Assembly: GCA_002368155.1 (NCBI GenBank)
Contig: AP018180.1
Location: forward strand, 2,699,947-2,763,946
Length of the DNA stretch: 64,000 nucleotides
From: Nostoc carneum NIES-2107
GTDB taxonomy: Bacteria; Cyanobacteriota; Cyanobacteriia; Cyanobacteriales; Nostocaceae
Direction: 5' to 3'
The position numbers were made by a program, and so were the translations under genes. Numbering within the stretch: the stretch's first letter is position 1; each line of letters starts with the position of its first letter. Shown one piece after another: positions 9,329 to 18,754 of the stretch. The notes below the pieces were generated by a model. It saw nothing but the letters and a program-made list of their open reading frames with translations. It did no database searches and was not told the origin of the DNA.

Positions 9329-12300
9329 TTAATTAACAGCAGTATGACATGATGTTGAACTTAAGCCAGAAGCGTAGGGGGTAGTTGTAGGAGGATCTGC
9401 TGTGAGGATGACTGTACCATTAGGGTTAACATACCAACCTTGGGCTGGGGGTGGTAGTTGGGAAACATGGGTTTTGGCTGTGGCGATCGCATTTGTTGAA
9501 GATTCTGCTTGAGTAGAAGTAGACTCAAAACTTGCCAACGTGTTACTGCTAAGTGGTTCGCTGGGGCGGGGTGGTAATCCTCCGCGTCCAGAGATGATAA
9601 ACTGACTCCGACTCTGGTTCTTTTGTGCTGGACAGGCTTGCGCTACTACTTCTTCGGGTTTAGCAATTTCTGGCGATAAGTCCAAAACTTCTGGATTTCT
9701 ACTTGTATCAAATGTCAATATCTTTACTTGACCATCAAGGCCGAACTGAGAACTGGCACTAATCTGGCATTCTGGGCACACAAACAAAGCTTGAGTATTA
9801 ATACTGATATTACCGCCATTACCCTGAAAGGCATTGGCGATGATTTTACTACCTTCTAGCAAAGCCACATAATCAGCAGGGCTGTTGCCAGTAATTGTAA
9901 TGTTACCTCCATTGCCAGTCCCGCCTGTTTCTGTAGAGATTTGACTGCCACCACGCATCACTAGAGAATTTGTCCGCAAGAAAATGTTGCCACCTTCGCC
10001 AGATGTGGTTGCAGCTGAAATGCCACCCTTAGTATCGATAAAAGTAGAACGAGCATTAATCTTTAGGTCTCCGGCATTGCCTGAGCCTTCGTTGCGGGCG
10101 GTTACTTGTGCTCCATCCTTGACCACTAATCGATTAGTGTTAATCGTCACACCACCAGAAGCACCACTGGGTGCAGGCGGTAGTCTAAACAACTGTCGGG
10201 TGATTTCACTTTCTATATTGGCTCCAGAACTGATCTGAGAGGGAATAGAAGTTCCCACAATTGTGCCAGTTACCTCTACAGATTGGGGAGCGTTAATTGT
10301 AATACTTCCGGCTGAGCCAGTGGCAACAGTGGAAGCATCAACCCTGCCGCCATCTCGCACAAATAGTTTGGGTGTATTGATAGTCAAGTTACCAGCATTG
10401 CCACCATTGAAAGTTGAAACTCCCAAAATGCTGGGCTTCAAAAAGCTGGGTTCTGCACCGATGACTTCTACAGAATTAGTTGCATTGATGCTAATATCTC
10501 CTCCAGAACCAATGCCAAAGGTTGCAGCACCTACGGTTCCCCCATCAGCAATGGTCAGCTTTCCTGTGGACAGGTTGATATTTCCCGATTTACCCAAACC
10601 GAAGGTTGAAGCACTGATAAAACTGATGGCATTGGGATTAAATGGTATAAATCCACTCACTTCGACTGAATCCGAGGCATTGACATCGACATTGCCACCT
10701 GCTCTATCTGTAAAGGTAGCAGTGGAAATGCTGGCTCCTCCGCGGACAACTAAATTTTGGGTGGAAATTGCAATGTCTCCTCCCTTCTCACCCAGCAAAG
10801 TTACAGGTGAAAAGAAGAAAAACTGCCCTTGTCTGATCCCTCCTCCCAATTCGGATGTAATACTACCTCCGCTATCTACCAAAATAGAGCCAGCGTTCAC
10901 CTTCACAAATCCGGAATTTCCTGAGCCATCATTTCTGGCTGTGACTGTAGCGCCATCTGTAATCCGCAACTGACCCGTATTAATTGTCACATTCCCAGAA
11001 GCTCCACTGGGTACGGGAGGCAAGCCTAAAAGCTGTTGCAAGCTGGGATCGACTAAATTGGCAGAGGAGCCAATCAGACTGGGATTGACCGATCCTAATA
11101 CTGTACCTTTTACTTCCACGAACTCAGGGGCATTAATAGTAACATTGCCAGCTGCACCACTGGCAGAGGTTAAAGTCCCAACTCTCCCCCCATCTTGAAC
11201 TGTTAATCTGGGCGTATTGAGTGTTAAGTTGCCGCTATTTCCAGCATTAAATGCAGTCACAAATAAAGCGCTGGGAGCAAAAAAGTTAGGTTCCACACCC
11301 ATAATTTTGACAGCATCAGCGGCATTAACATTCAAATTTCCGCCTTTACCGCTACCAAAAGAAGCCGAAGTAATCGTTCCTCCTCCTGTGGCGCTGACAC
11401 TTCTAGTTGATATGGTGTTATTGCCAGAGTTTCCCGGGCCAAAAGTGGCAGCAACTATAGAACTAGTAACGCTAGGATTAAAAACACTTGCGCCATTGAC
11501 TTGTAAGGAATCAAAAGCATTGATATTGATGTTGCCGCCTGTGGCTGGAGTGAAGGTTTTCGCAACGATGCTGGCTCCACCTTCCACAACTAAATTTTTG
11601 GTGGAAACAGCAACATCTCCCCCATTACCAAGTCCCACTGTTTCGTTTGTCAAACTGCTGCGAATATTGCCGTCTGTACTGGCACCACTGACTTTGACAG
11701 ACTCAGAAGTATTCACTTGGATGCTGTTATTTGGTTCAAAGCCTTGATTTTGGATCAAAACCAGTGAACCATCGCGTACCGTAAGGTTGCGCCCTTGCAC
11801 TTGGATAAAACCATTACTACCACTAGCATCTGCTAAGGCTTGTTGAGATAGCTCAATATCGCTGAAACTAGGTACTCCCTGATAATTGAAAGTCCAACCG
11901 CCAACAATCGGATTCAGGTTAACCAAACCTCCAGCCACGCTACCTAATTCTATTCGCCCGCTTTCTGCGGTGAGAGTACCCCCATCTAAGCTGAGATTAC
12001 CGCCAATCAAAGCTAGAGTCTGCCCTGGTTGTACCCGCAAACCTGTTAAATTATTGCTTCTGGTTACAGGTGAGAAGATGGGATTGCTCACCGTGAAATT
12101 ATGACCTGTACCTTGTACGCGAATTGCTGCGGGATTCTGCCCAAATTGCAAGCCAACTGGAACGCTGATTGTCAGCAAAGGAGAATTTTGAGTATTGGTA
12201 GCACTAAATTCTGTACCATCGGCAAATATGAGGCTACTAGCCGTAGTTCCTAAAAAAGAGCCACCTATATTTAGTTGAGCATTAGCACCAAAATTAATCC

Positions 12301-12658
12301 CACTCGGATTAATTAAAATCAAATTTGCGCCATAGTTTTCTCTAATTAATCCATCAATATTAGAAATTGAGCCACCTGTAACTCGAGTAATAATATTGAC
12401 GATATTACTGGCATTCGGACTTAGCTTAAAAAAAGCTTCACTACCATTAAAAATAGAAAATTCTCTTAAACTATGGAATAGGTTATTACCAGCTTGTGTG
12501 CCTCCGGTAATTTCAAAAACATTATTAATTTGATTGACATTGCTTGGTGTTGGCAGCGTTCCATCTGAGGAAATTTGTGCCTGAGCGATATTATTTGTTA
12601 ATATACAGCAAACAACTGTACTGCTAGTAAGTAAAATCTTCTGAGCAATCTGTCTCAT
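9329..12658 (-). CDS. TpsA-like haemagglutination-activity-domain exoprotein
   Basis: 1109 residues. An N-terminal signal peptide (about residues 1-28, ending NIAQAQ) precedes the TPS/haemagg_act domain at ~30-170, with GLIRENYGANLILINPSGINFGANAQLNIGG as the recognisable core (NPSGI motif). The remainder is a long Gly/Asn/Thr-rich beta-helix with repeated units such as GNVTINAPQSVEVTG and GGNININ. In known systems such proteins cross the outer membrane through a TpsB/Omp85-type partner; none is encoded here. The C-terminus has a proline-rich stretch (GGLPPRPSEP, QLPPPAQGWYVNPNG) seen in cyanobacterial members. Probable role: surface adhesion. Internal repetition gives several false ORFs on the opposite strand. 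Confidence 0.9.
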   Translation of the reverse strand: MRQIAQKILLTSSTVVCCILTNNIAQAQISSDGTLPTPSNVNQINNVFEITGGTQAGNNLFHSLREFSIFNGSEAFFKLSPNASNIVNIITRVTGGSISNIDGLIRENYGANLILINPSGINFGANAQLNIGGSFLGTTASSLIFADGTEFSATNTQNSPLLTISVPVGLQFGQNPAAIRVQGTGHNFTVSNPIFSPVTRSNNLTGLRVQPGQTLALIGGNLSLDGGTLTAESGRIELGSVAGGLVNLNPIVGGWTFNYQGVPSFSDIELSQQALADASGSNGFIQVQGRNLTVRDGSLVLIQNQGFEPNNSIQVNTSESVKVSGASTDGNIRSSLTNETVGLGNGGDVAVSTKNLVVEGGASIVAKTFTPATGGNININAFDSLQVNGASVFNPSVTSSIVAATFGPGNSGNNTISTRSVSATGGGTITSASFGSGKGGNLNVNAADAVKIMGVEPNFFAPSALFVTAFNAGNSGNLTLNTPRLTVQDGGRVGTLTSASGAAGNVTINAPEFVEVKGTVLGSVNPSLIGSSANLVDPSLQQLLGLPPVPSGASGNVTINTGQLRITDGATVTARNDGSGNSGFVKVNAGSILVDSGGSITSELGGGIRQGQFFFFSPVTLLGEKGGDIAISTQNLVVRGGASISTATFTDRAGGNVDVNASDSVEVSGFIPFNPNAISFISASTFGLGKSGNINLSTGKLTIADGGTVGAATFGIGSGGDISINATNSVEVIGAEPSFLKPSILGVSTFNGGNAGNLTINTPKLFVRDGGRVDASTVATGSAGSITINAPQSVEVTGTIVGTSIPSQISSGANIESEITRQLFRLPPAPSGASGGVTINTNRLVVKDGAQVTARNEGSGNAGDLKINARSTFIDTKGGISAATTSGEGGNIFLRTNSLVMRGGSQISTETGGTGNGGNITITGNSPADYVALLEGSKIIANAFQGNGGNISINTQALFVCPECQISASSQFGLDGQVKILTFDTSRNPEVLDLSPEIAKPEEVVAQACPAQKNQSRSQFIISGRGGLPPRPSEPLSSNTLASFESTSTQAESSTNAIATAKTHVSQLPPPAQGWYVNPNGTVILTADPPTTTPYASGLSSTSCHTAVN

Positions 12659-12885
12659 TTGGAAAAATATAATTAACAGATTAAGTTTATTGAAACTTAC
12701 TTAAGTACTCTTTTTATGTGAACTTTAAGTAAATTTTCAGGACACTTGGCATGAGACACCCTGGATCGCATCTGGCAAGTCATGAAACTAAGCCGATTTT
12801 TGACGGATTTAACCGTTTAAACTAGTATAACTGAAAATTTACGTGAAAATACTGACTTAAATTATTTTGTAGTTGAAACTGTCTC

Positions 12886-13032
12886 AATGCTTGTCGGTTA
12901 AAGGGAAATGAAAAACTCCACCCACAAGGGGATGGAGTTTTAGGGCATGGGGAATGGGGAATGGGGCATGGGTAAGAGTTCCCAATGCCCAATGCCCAAT
13001 CTTGAGTTCAAAACGCTTAATTGAGTAGTATT
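12886..13032. repeat. MITE-like element, family A (copy 1)
   Basis: Ends AATGCTTGTCGGTTAA and, read inward from the right, AATACTACTCAATTAA. They match the ends of elements at 28641-28763 and 34865-34995. The interior holds a stable hairpin and a GGGCATGG/CCCAATGCC low-complexity palindromic stretch. The right-hand string TTGAGTTCAAAA is shared with copy 3. Confidence 0.7.
12912..12941 (-). terminator. Hairpin inside repeat element, possible uppS terminator
   Basis: AAAACTCCA pairs with TGGAGTTTT, with a bulged A and three further G-C pairs. Read on the minus strand it ends in a run of T and lies about 110 nt after the uppS stop. The related hairpin at 17929-17960 has a C-G pair swapped to G-C, so pairing is conserved although the sequence differs. 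Confidence 0.5.
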
Positions 13033-13049
13033 GGGAACTATCTTCACTG

Positions 13050-13796
13050 TTAGGCTGAGAGTAAAGCTTTGACTTGACCGAAACGGCGATCGCGTTTTTG
13101 GTAACTCAACAAAGCCTGATGAAATGCTTCTGTATCAAAATCTGGCCAGAGAATATCAGTAAAGTACATCTCTGTATAAGCCATTTGCCATAACAAAAAA
13201 TTACTCAAGCGCATCTCGCCACTAGTACGAATCAGTAAATCTGGTGCTGGAGTATCTGCTGTGTAGAGATATTTTTCTATAAGGCTTTCATTGATTGATT
13301 CTGCACTGAGTTGACCTTTTTGCGCTAGTTGCGCTATTTGACGACAGGCTTTTGTAATTTCGTTGCGGCTACCGTAGTTGACTGCAACAGTAAAGTGAAT
13401 TGCTTGATTATGCAATGTTTCTGTCATGGAACGTTCCATTTCTGTTTGCAGAGATGGGGGTAAAGCTGATAAATCGCCAATAAAGGAAATTCTCACGCCT
13501 TCTTGATGCATCTGGGCTAACTCGCGGCGTAGCAATCGCTCAAATAAGTGCATGAGAAAGTCTACTTCTTCAATCGGACGTTGCCAATTTTCTGTAGAGA
13601 ATGCGTAGGCGGTGAGGGCTTTAATTCCCCAATCTTTGCAGCAACGTAATAGTTGTTTGAGGGTGCTTGCGCCTTGGCGATGTCCGGCTATGCGTGGTAA
13701 TCCTCGGCTAGTTGCCCATCTACCGTTACCATCCATAATGACGGCTATATGTTGGGGAATTTTTTCGGGGTTGAGGTCTGGGGGTAAGGGAGTCAC
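13050..13796 (-). CDS. uppS: Isoprenyl transferase (undecaprenyl diphosphate synthase)
   Basis: Cis-prenyltransferase family: [13 protein letters not shown] near the N-terminus carries the catalytic Asp and diphosphate-binding residues; FSTENWQRP and [20 protein letters not shown] are the other signature blocks. It condenses isopentenyl diphosphate onto farnesyl diphosphate to give the C55 lipid carrier for peptidoglycan and surface glycans. I chose the GTG at 13796 (248 residues) because GGAG lies nine bases upstream and the length fits the family; the open frame extends seven codons further to a TTG at 13817. The diiron-protein gene ends about 30 bp upstream on the same strand, so the two are probably cotranscribed. 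Confidence 0.93.
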   Translation of the reverse strand: MTPLPPDLNPEKIPQHIAVIMDGNGRWATSRGLPRIAGHRQGASTLKQLLRCCKDWGIKALTAYAFSTENWQRPIEEVDFLMHLFERLLRRELAQMHQEGVRISFIGDLSALPPSLQTEMERSMTETLHNQAIHFTVAVNYGSRNEITKACRQIAQLAQKGQLSAESINESLIEKYLYTADTPAPDLLIRTSGEMRLSNFLLWQMAYTEMYFTDILWPDFDTEAFHQALLSYQKRDRRFGQVKALLSA

Positions 13797-13826
13797 GTCG
13801 CTTTGCTCCAAATTCAAAATTCAAAA

Positions 13827-14753
13827 TTATAGAAGATTGTTCAGATACTCTGGGGTGAGGCTTTTATGCCATGTCCAGAGGCAGTGCATGGTGTGGGTGA
13901 AGGTGTATAGTAGGGTGGCTTTGTTGGTGAAAGTCCAAGCATTCCAGTTGAGTGTCGCCATCATCCGGCGTAGGGTACGAATGAGGTTGTTACGTTGATA
14001 GGTTTGGGAACGGGTTTTGATGAGGGTTTTTCCTACTCGTATGAATCCGGTATCGGGGAAAGCCCAGACTCCAAAGCCCCAAAATTTAGTCATGTGGTTA
14101 ATTTCATCTTTTGCGAGTTCTTCGAGAACATCTTGGAGTGGGCCTGTTGTGTGCGCCATCAGCCACAGATAAAGACAGGTTGCACCATATTCTGTAGCTA
14201 CGCGATGTAAGCCGTGGCGATATAGGTCTTCTTGGGGGTCATTTGTGGGGAGATAACCTCGGACGATGCGCTGTTTAGGCGTGATTTTTTCGCCTGTTAA
14301 TTGGGTGTAAATCTTCATTAATGCCGGTGTGTGCTGGCGTTCTTCTTTTTCCCACAAGCCAATCTCTTGCAGTTCGCCGTTTTTACTGACTGTTCCACCA
14401 ACAAACCGCGCCATTTGCGGATGTAATTTCTCTAAATACTTGCGGCTGGTTTGGGTGTAACCGCGAATTGGGGCTTCTGTGTCCATTGCACCAATTAAAA
14501 TAGATAAAAAGATTTCTGGGTTGATGCCGATAATTTGATTGCAGTTAATAGCTTGCCAATCAATAGGTTTCCAGGGGCGTGGTTGGGGATTGGTAAACTG
14601 TAAAGGTAAATCTTGCAAGCGTTCATGGAGTTTTTCGGCTGCAAGATAGTTATTTATTAGAGAATTAATTCTGTGCTGTATTTGCCAGTAATTTAGACGA
14701 TAAAAGCTTTGCGCCGCCGATGTTTCTATTTGTGGGCTGGCGGTATTCAGCAT
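13827..14753 (-). CDS. Ferritin-like diiron protein, acyl-ACP desaturase-like
   Basis: 308 residues. Two ExxH helices are visible: EERQH at 137-141 and DEINH at 216-220. With E93 (DTEAPIRGY) and E188 (ATEYGA) they give the four-carboxylate, two-histidine ligand set of the soluble acyl-ACP desaturase branch of ferritin-like diiron proteins. Family members are O2-dependent oxidases or desaturases; the substrate here is unknown. No signal peptide or membrane segment is visible, so it is probably cytosolic. Its position directly upstream of uppS suggests, as inference only, a link to lipid or isoprenoid modification. Confidence 0.72.
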   Translation of the reverse strand: MLNTASPQIETSAAQSFYRLNYWQIQHRINSLINNYLAAEKLHERLQDLPLQFTNPQPRPWKPIDWQAINCNQIIGINPEIFLSILIGAMDTEAPIRGYTQTSRKYLEKLHPQMARFVGGTVSKNGELQEIGLWEKEERQHTPALMKIYTQLTGEKITPKQRIVRGYLPTNDPQEDLYRHGLHRVATEYGATCLYLWLMAHTTGPLQDVLEELAKDEINHMTKFWGFGVWAFPDTGFIRVGKTLIKTRSQTYQRNNLIRTLRRMMATLNWNAWTFTNKATLLYTFTHTMHCLWTWHKSLTPEYLNNLL

Positions 14754-15020
14754 AATTTTTATACTTTAACTCTATGCCCAATAGCCTAAGCGATCGCACT
14801 TTGTTTTGTCAGTCGGCTGAAGTTGGGAATTTTATCTGATCTACTAGGGATAGTAGGATAAAAAGTCGGTTACTACATCTTGAGTTTTTACTGTGCAAAA
14901 TTATTCTTTAGGCTACGCTAGGCTTAAACGTCTAAAGTAACAAAGATAACGCTTACCTACTACACCCAGGTGTGAATAATGTTGTAGTATAAATGTATTG
15001 TATTTACACTTCTTTCAACA

Positions 15021-15962
15021 ATGGCTGTATTTGATTTGTTTTCAAAACGTCAAAAAAGACTCAGAGGAGAATTTCCTGACGTTTATCAGTATGATGATAT
15101 TCCTAATCAGCTTCGTGTACAAATTGTTCATATTATGAACGATGCGCTAGGTGTGCACAAACTACCAAAAACAATAGAGATTTACCAAGCTATACATAAG
15201 GTATTATGCCAAGAATATGGCAAGTTTTATTTAATAGAGAAACCATTTTTTGATAACTTAGAGAACTTAAATCCCGTCGTAGATGTAATTAATTTTCTGC
15301 TAAAAAGCCAAGATACTAATGAGGTTATTGATGTTATAGAATTAAGCTTTAACCTACTTGATACAGTCTACAGAAATACTAATACCAAAAACTATACTCT
15401 GTCAAAAATTACACCTGATGAGGCAATTAGTACATTGAATATCAGGTTTAAAGAACACGGTGTAGGGTATCAATATGAGTCAGGTCAAATTATCAGGGTT
15501 GATTCCCAAATTATTCATGCTGAAGCTGTCAAGCCAGTTTTGCACTTATTAAGTGATACCAAATTTCAAGGAGCAAACGAGGAATTTTTGAAAGCACATG
15601 AACATTACAGACATGGACGCTATAAAGAATGTCTTGTTGAATGTCTAAAAGCTTTGGAGAGTACTATGAAAACTATCTGTGATTCTCAAGGCTGGACTTA
15701 TCAAGCTGGAGACCCTGCAAAAAAACTCATCAATGTTTGCTTCCAAAACAATTTAATTCCTATTTACTTACAAGACCAATTTTCTTCACTCAGACAAAAT
15801 CTAGAAACTGGAGTCCCTACTATGAGAAATAAAAATGGCGGTCATGGTCAAGGTTCTCAACCACTTAATGTTCCAAAACACTTTGCTGGCTATCAACTTC
15901 ATATGACAGCAAGTACCATTTTGTTTTTAATAGAATCTGAGAAGGCTTTACCTTCAAGTTAA
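15021..15962 (+). CDS. AbiJ/STM4504-like HEPN protein, probable defence RNase
   Basis: 313 residues. The start (MAVFDLFSKRQKRLRGEFPDV) and following block resemble the N-terminal domain of the STM4504/CBY_0614 and AbiJ-type abortive-infection proteins. The C-terminal half is helical (HYRHGRYKECLVECLKALESTMKTI) and ends in RNKNGGHG at ~269-276, an Rx5H motif of the HEPN/Abi_C type, where the Arg and His form the ribonuclease site. The expected role is RNA cleavage in phage defence or stress. It has its own promoter-like AT-rich upstream region and is followed by a STAND NTPase gene on the same strand 250 bp later. Family assignment is from memory of the motifs. Confidence 0.7.
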   Translation: MAVFDLFSKRQKRLRGEFPDVYQYDDIPNQLRVQIVHIMNDALGVHKLPKTIEIYQAIHKVLCQEYGKFYLIEKPFFDNLENLNPVVDVINFLLKSQDTNEVIDVIELSFNLLDTVYRNTNTKNYTLSKITPDEAISTLNIRFKEHGVGYQYESGQIIRVDSQIIHAEAVKPVLHLLSDTKFQGANEEFLKAHEHYRHGRYKECLVECLKALESTMKTICDSQGWTYQAGDPAKKLINVCFQNNLIPIYLQDQFSSLRQNLETGVPTMRNKNGGHGQGSQPLNVPKHFAGYQLHMTASTILFLIESEKALPSS

Positions 15963-16005
15963 TGCTTATCTTAGAGACTATTTATAAAGTAAAAATAAAA
16001 TTATT

Positions 16006-16079
16006 GTAGGATGCGTCAGGCGCTGCTTTCCAATATGATTTGTCACGGAAGAACTATCGTAGCGCCTAACGCATCATCC
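16006..16079. repeat. Palindromic element (GGATGCGTCAGGCGCT ends)
   Basis: GGATGCGTCAGGCGCT (16009-16024) is nearly the inverse of AGCGCCTAACGCATCATCC (16061-16079), with a ~36-nt spacer. This is a typical cyanobacterial interspersed palindrome without coding capacity, between the HEPN and NB-ARC genes. Confidence 0.65.
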
Positions 16080-16214
16080 ATGCGGCGGTGCTGAAACCAA
16101 GTCCAAAAAAGTAGGGAAAAAAGTAGGATTTACAGAATCTTATCCGAAAATTAGCTCAGGAGGATTGTAGATTAATCTATAGTTCTCATATTTAACTACC
16201 CTCATCGCTACAGA

Positions 16215-18746
16215 ATGGACGCTGAAGCAGCATTAGCATGGTTAGACACCATTATTCCTGCTCAGACCGGGGAACGGTTGAGCGATTTGCAAAAAGTTAT
16301 TCTTGTGCAGGTTTGGTTGGGTAGAAAATATTTAGATATTGCCCATGCTTACGGTTGTACGGAAGGACACGTTAAGGATGTGGGTTCGCAGTTATGGAAG
16401 TTGCTGTCTCAGGTACTACGAGAGAAGGTTACTAAAAGTAATTGTCGCGCTACTTTGGAACGGATTCTGAGAAAAGCTGCGGCTATCTCCAGCCCGATCG
16501 ATCGCTCACAATCGCCCCAAGTTTCCACCCTTAAACCAGAGGATAGCAATTTTTTTGGTAGAGAAGATGCGATCGCTCACCTGAATACTTTGGTAAATCA
16601 GGGGTCGAAAGTCATTGTCATCCAAGGTGAAGGCGGCTTAGGTAAAACTACTCTCGCACAGCAATACCTGCAAAATCAGGGTTTCGAGTTGGTTTTAGAA
16701 TTGTTGATGGCGAAAGAAACCCACAATATTACCTCAGCGCAACGGGTGGTAGAGGAATGGCTTAAACAAGACTTTGGTGAAGAACCGGGGGTAGAATTTG
16801 GTGTAACTTTGGGACGACTCAAGCGGCTACTCCATCAGCGGCGGATTGGGGTGTTAATTGATAATTTGGAACCAGCTTTAGATCAACAAGGAAAATTAAT
16901 TCCTCCCCACCGCAATTATCTAGAACTGCTGAGGATTTTAGCTGATGTTAGGGTACAGTCTCTCACACTAATTACCAGTCGCGATCGCCTGTGTGAACCA
17001 GAGCTAAATGTACATCATTATCGGCTTCCAGGTTTAGATCAAAGCGCATGGCTGAAGTTTTTTCGCAATCGGGGGTTAACTATTGACCTTCCTAGCTTGC
17101 AACAAATACATCGTACCTACGGCGGTAATGCTAAAGCAATGGGTATACTCTGCGGTGCGATGCAAGCCGATTTTGGCGGTGATATGGCGCTTTATTGGCA
17201 ACAAAATCATGGCGATCCTTTAGCCGCTACAGATTTAAAAAATTTAGCAGTTAGTCAAATTAATCGTCTGCAATCTCTCGATCCCCAAGCCTATCGTCTG
17301 CTTTGCCGTTTAGGTTGTTATCGTTATCAAGATATACCAACTATTCCAGTTCAAGGAATATTTTGTTTATTATGGGATGTTCCACCTGCTGAACATCTGC
17401 AAATCATCACTTCCCTGCGAAATCGTTCTTTAGTAGAGTGCGTTCAAGGTGAATATTGGCTACATCCGGTCATTCAAGCCGAGGCGATCGCGCGTTTACG
17501 CATGAGTGATGAGTGGAAAATTACTAACCACAAAGCCGCAGAATTCTGGACAGCTAGTGTTACCCAAATTGCCACTTTTCAAGATGCTTTACAGGCTCTA
17601 GAATCCTATTATCACTACGTAGAAATTAATGAATTTGAGTTAGCAGGTAAGGTGATTCTCAAGAGCCGTAATAATCAATGGCAGCAGTTTTTACCACTTG
17701 GTAGTACCCTGTACCGCATGGGTTTAATTCAGCCCATACTCACGGCAATTAATCATATATTAACTCATATTGATAATGAACAAAATATTATCGAATTATA
17801 CAATATTTTGGGCGATTTATATTGGATAACAGGTGATATTAATCAAGCGCTAACTTGTCAAGAAAAAACTATAAATTTAGCCAAGCAAGCACTCAAATCA
17901 CTTGTACCATACTCAGAAAATAAACATGAAAAAGTCCATCCACAAGGGGATGGACTTTTTGGGCATGAGGAACAGGGAATAGGGGGAGAAAAATTTACCA
18001 ATGCCCCATGCCCCATGCCCAAAGCGACGGGGCGAATAGCACTCTCCACCAATGAAGAAATCAAGTTTCCCGTCGCTGCCAATAAAGTTTACTACCTGAG
18101 AATGTTAGAAGTAGATTCCCTTTTAAGCATTGGTCTTTACAAAATAGATTTGTGGGAATTAGCAGCAGCTTTTGAATTATTTCAACAAGTAATTTACCTG
18201 GCTCAAAATACCGCTCATCATCGCTGGGCAGAAAAAGCTTCTGTGTGTTTAGCTTTAGTTAATTCATCCTTAGGATTATGTGATGCTGCTCAGAAGTTAG
18301 CCAATATCGCCTATGAAAATCTTAAAAATGAAAAATTGCTCAAGAATGGCAGCTTTGCTTATTTTATGCAAATTTTAGGACAGACATATATAAATTTAGG
18401 AGATTTCTCTAAAGCCCATCAAATGTTTCATCAAGTATTGACTTTTGCAGAAGCCAGTCATTATATGCAAGTTAAAGCCAAAACCCTCAATGGTTTAGCA
18501 GAAATTTATCGCCAACAAGCAGATTATCAATTAGCTATTGGCCATCATACAGAAGCAATTGAACTTTTAGATAAAATCGGGGCTAAATGTGACTTAGCAG
18601 CAGCTTATTTTCAGTTGGGTTTGACTTACAAAAATTTGAGCAAGATTGATGAAAGTCAAATGTATTTTCATCAAGCAATTCAGCTATTTACAGAAATCAA
18701 AGCACCAAAACAAGTGGCGAAAATTTCTCTAATTGCTAGTAATTAA
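16215..18746 (+). CDS. STAND NTPase: vMAP-type HTH, NB-ARC, TPR
   Basis: 843 residues. Residues 1-95 (MDAEAALAWLDTIIP... SDLQKVILVQVWLGRKYLDIA) match the helix-turn-helix domain placed before NB-ARC in cyanobacterial vWA-MoxR-associated proteins. NB-ARC follows: Walker A GEGGLGKTT near 138-146, Walker B GVLIDNLEP near 212-220, and a TSRD sensor-like motif. The C-terminus (~500-843) consists of TPR helices (YKNLSKIDESQMYFHQAIQLF). STAND proteins switch on by nucleotide-driven oligomerisation; roles range from regulation to antiphage defence, and the output domain here is not obvious. A repeat element is inserted in frame at ~572-622, between TPR helices. The HEPN gene lies upstream. Confidence 0.85.
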   Translation: MDAEAALAWLDTIIPAQTGERLSDLQKVILVQVWLGRKYLDIAHAYGCTEGHVKDVGSQLWKLLSQVLREKVTKSNCRATLERILRKAAAISSPIDRSQSPQVSTLKPEDSNFFGREDAIAHLNTLVNQGSKVIVIQGEGGLGKTTLAQQYLQNQGFELVLELLMAKETHNITSAQRVVEEWLKQDFGEEPGVEFGVTLGRLKRLLHQRRIGVLIDNLEPALDQQGKLIPPHRNYLELLRILADVRVQSLTLITSRDRLCEPELNVHHYRLPGLDQSAWLKFFRNRGLTIDLPSLQQIHRTYGGNAKAMGILCGAMQADFGGDMALYWQQNHGDPLAATDLKNLAVSQINRLQSLDPQAYRLLCRLGCYRYQDIPTIPVQGIFCLLWDVPPAEHLQIITSLRNRSLVECVQGEYWLHPVIQAEAIARLRMSDEWKITNHKAAEFWTASVTQIATFQDALQALESYYHYVEINEFELAGKVILKSRNNQWQQFLPLGSTLYRMGLIQPILTAINHILTHIDNEQNIIELYNILGDLYWITGDINQALTCQEKTINLAKQALKSLVPYSENKHEKVHPQGDGLFGHEEQGIGGEKFTNAPCPMPKATGRIALSTNEEIKFPVAANKVYYLRMLEVDSLLSIGLYKIDLWELAAAFELFQQVIYLAQNTAHHRWAEKASVCLALVNSSLGLCDAAQKLANIAYENLKNEKLLKNGSFAYFMQILGQTYINLGDFSKAHQMFHQVLTFAEASHYMQVKAKTLNGLAEIYRQQADYQLAIGHHTEAIELLDKIGAKCDLAAAYFQLGLTYKNLSKIDESQMYFHQAIQLFTEIKAPKQVAKISLIASN
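17929..18079. repeat. Repeat element inserted in frame within NB-ARC gene
   Basis: Three palindromic parts: a perfect 13-bp hairpin (AAAAAGTCCATCC and its complement, 17929-17960), a GGGCATG/CATGCCC stretch, and AGCGACGGG/CCCGTCGCT near the right end. It is related to the interior of the element at 12886-13032. It has no stop in the gene's frame and adds about 50 Gly/Pro/Lys-rich residues not resembling TPR sequence. Confidence 0.8.
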
Positions 18747-18754
18747 AGTAGCTA

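Noticed and set aside
9984-12104. Several long plus-strand open frames opposite the TpsA-like gene
   Set aside because: Their Pro/Leu/Ala-rich translations mirror the repetitive exoprotein on the other strand and show no ribosome binding sites or domains.
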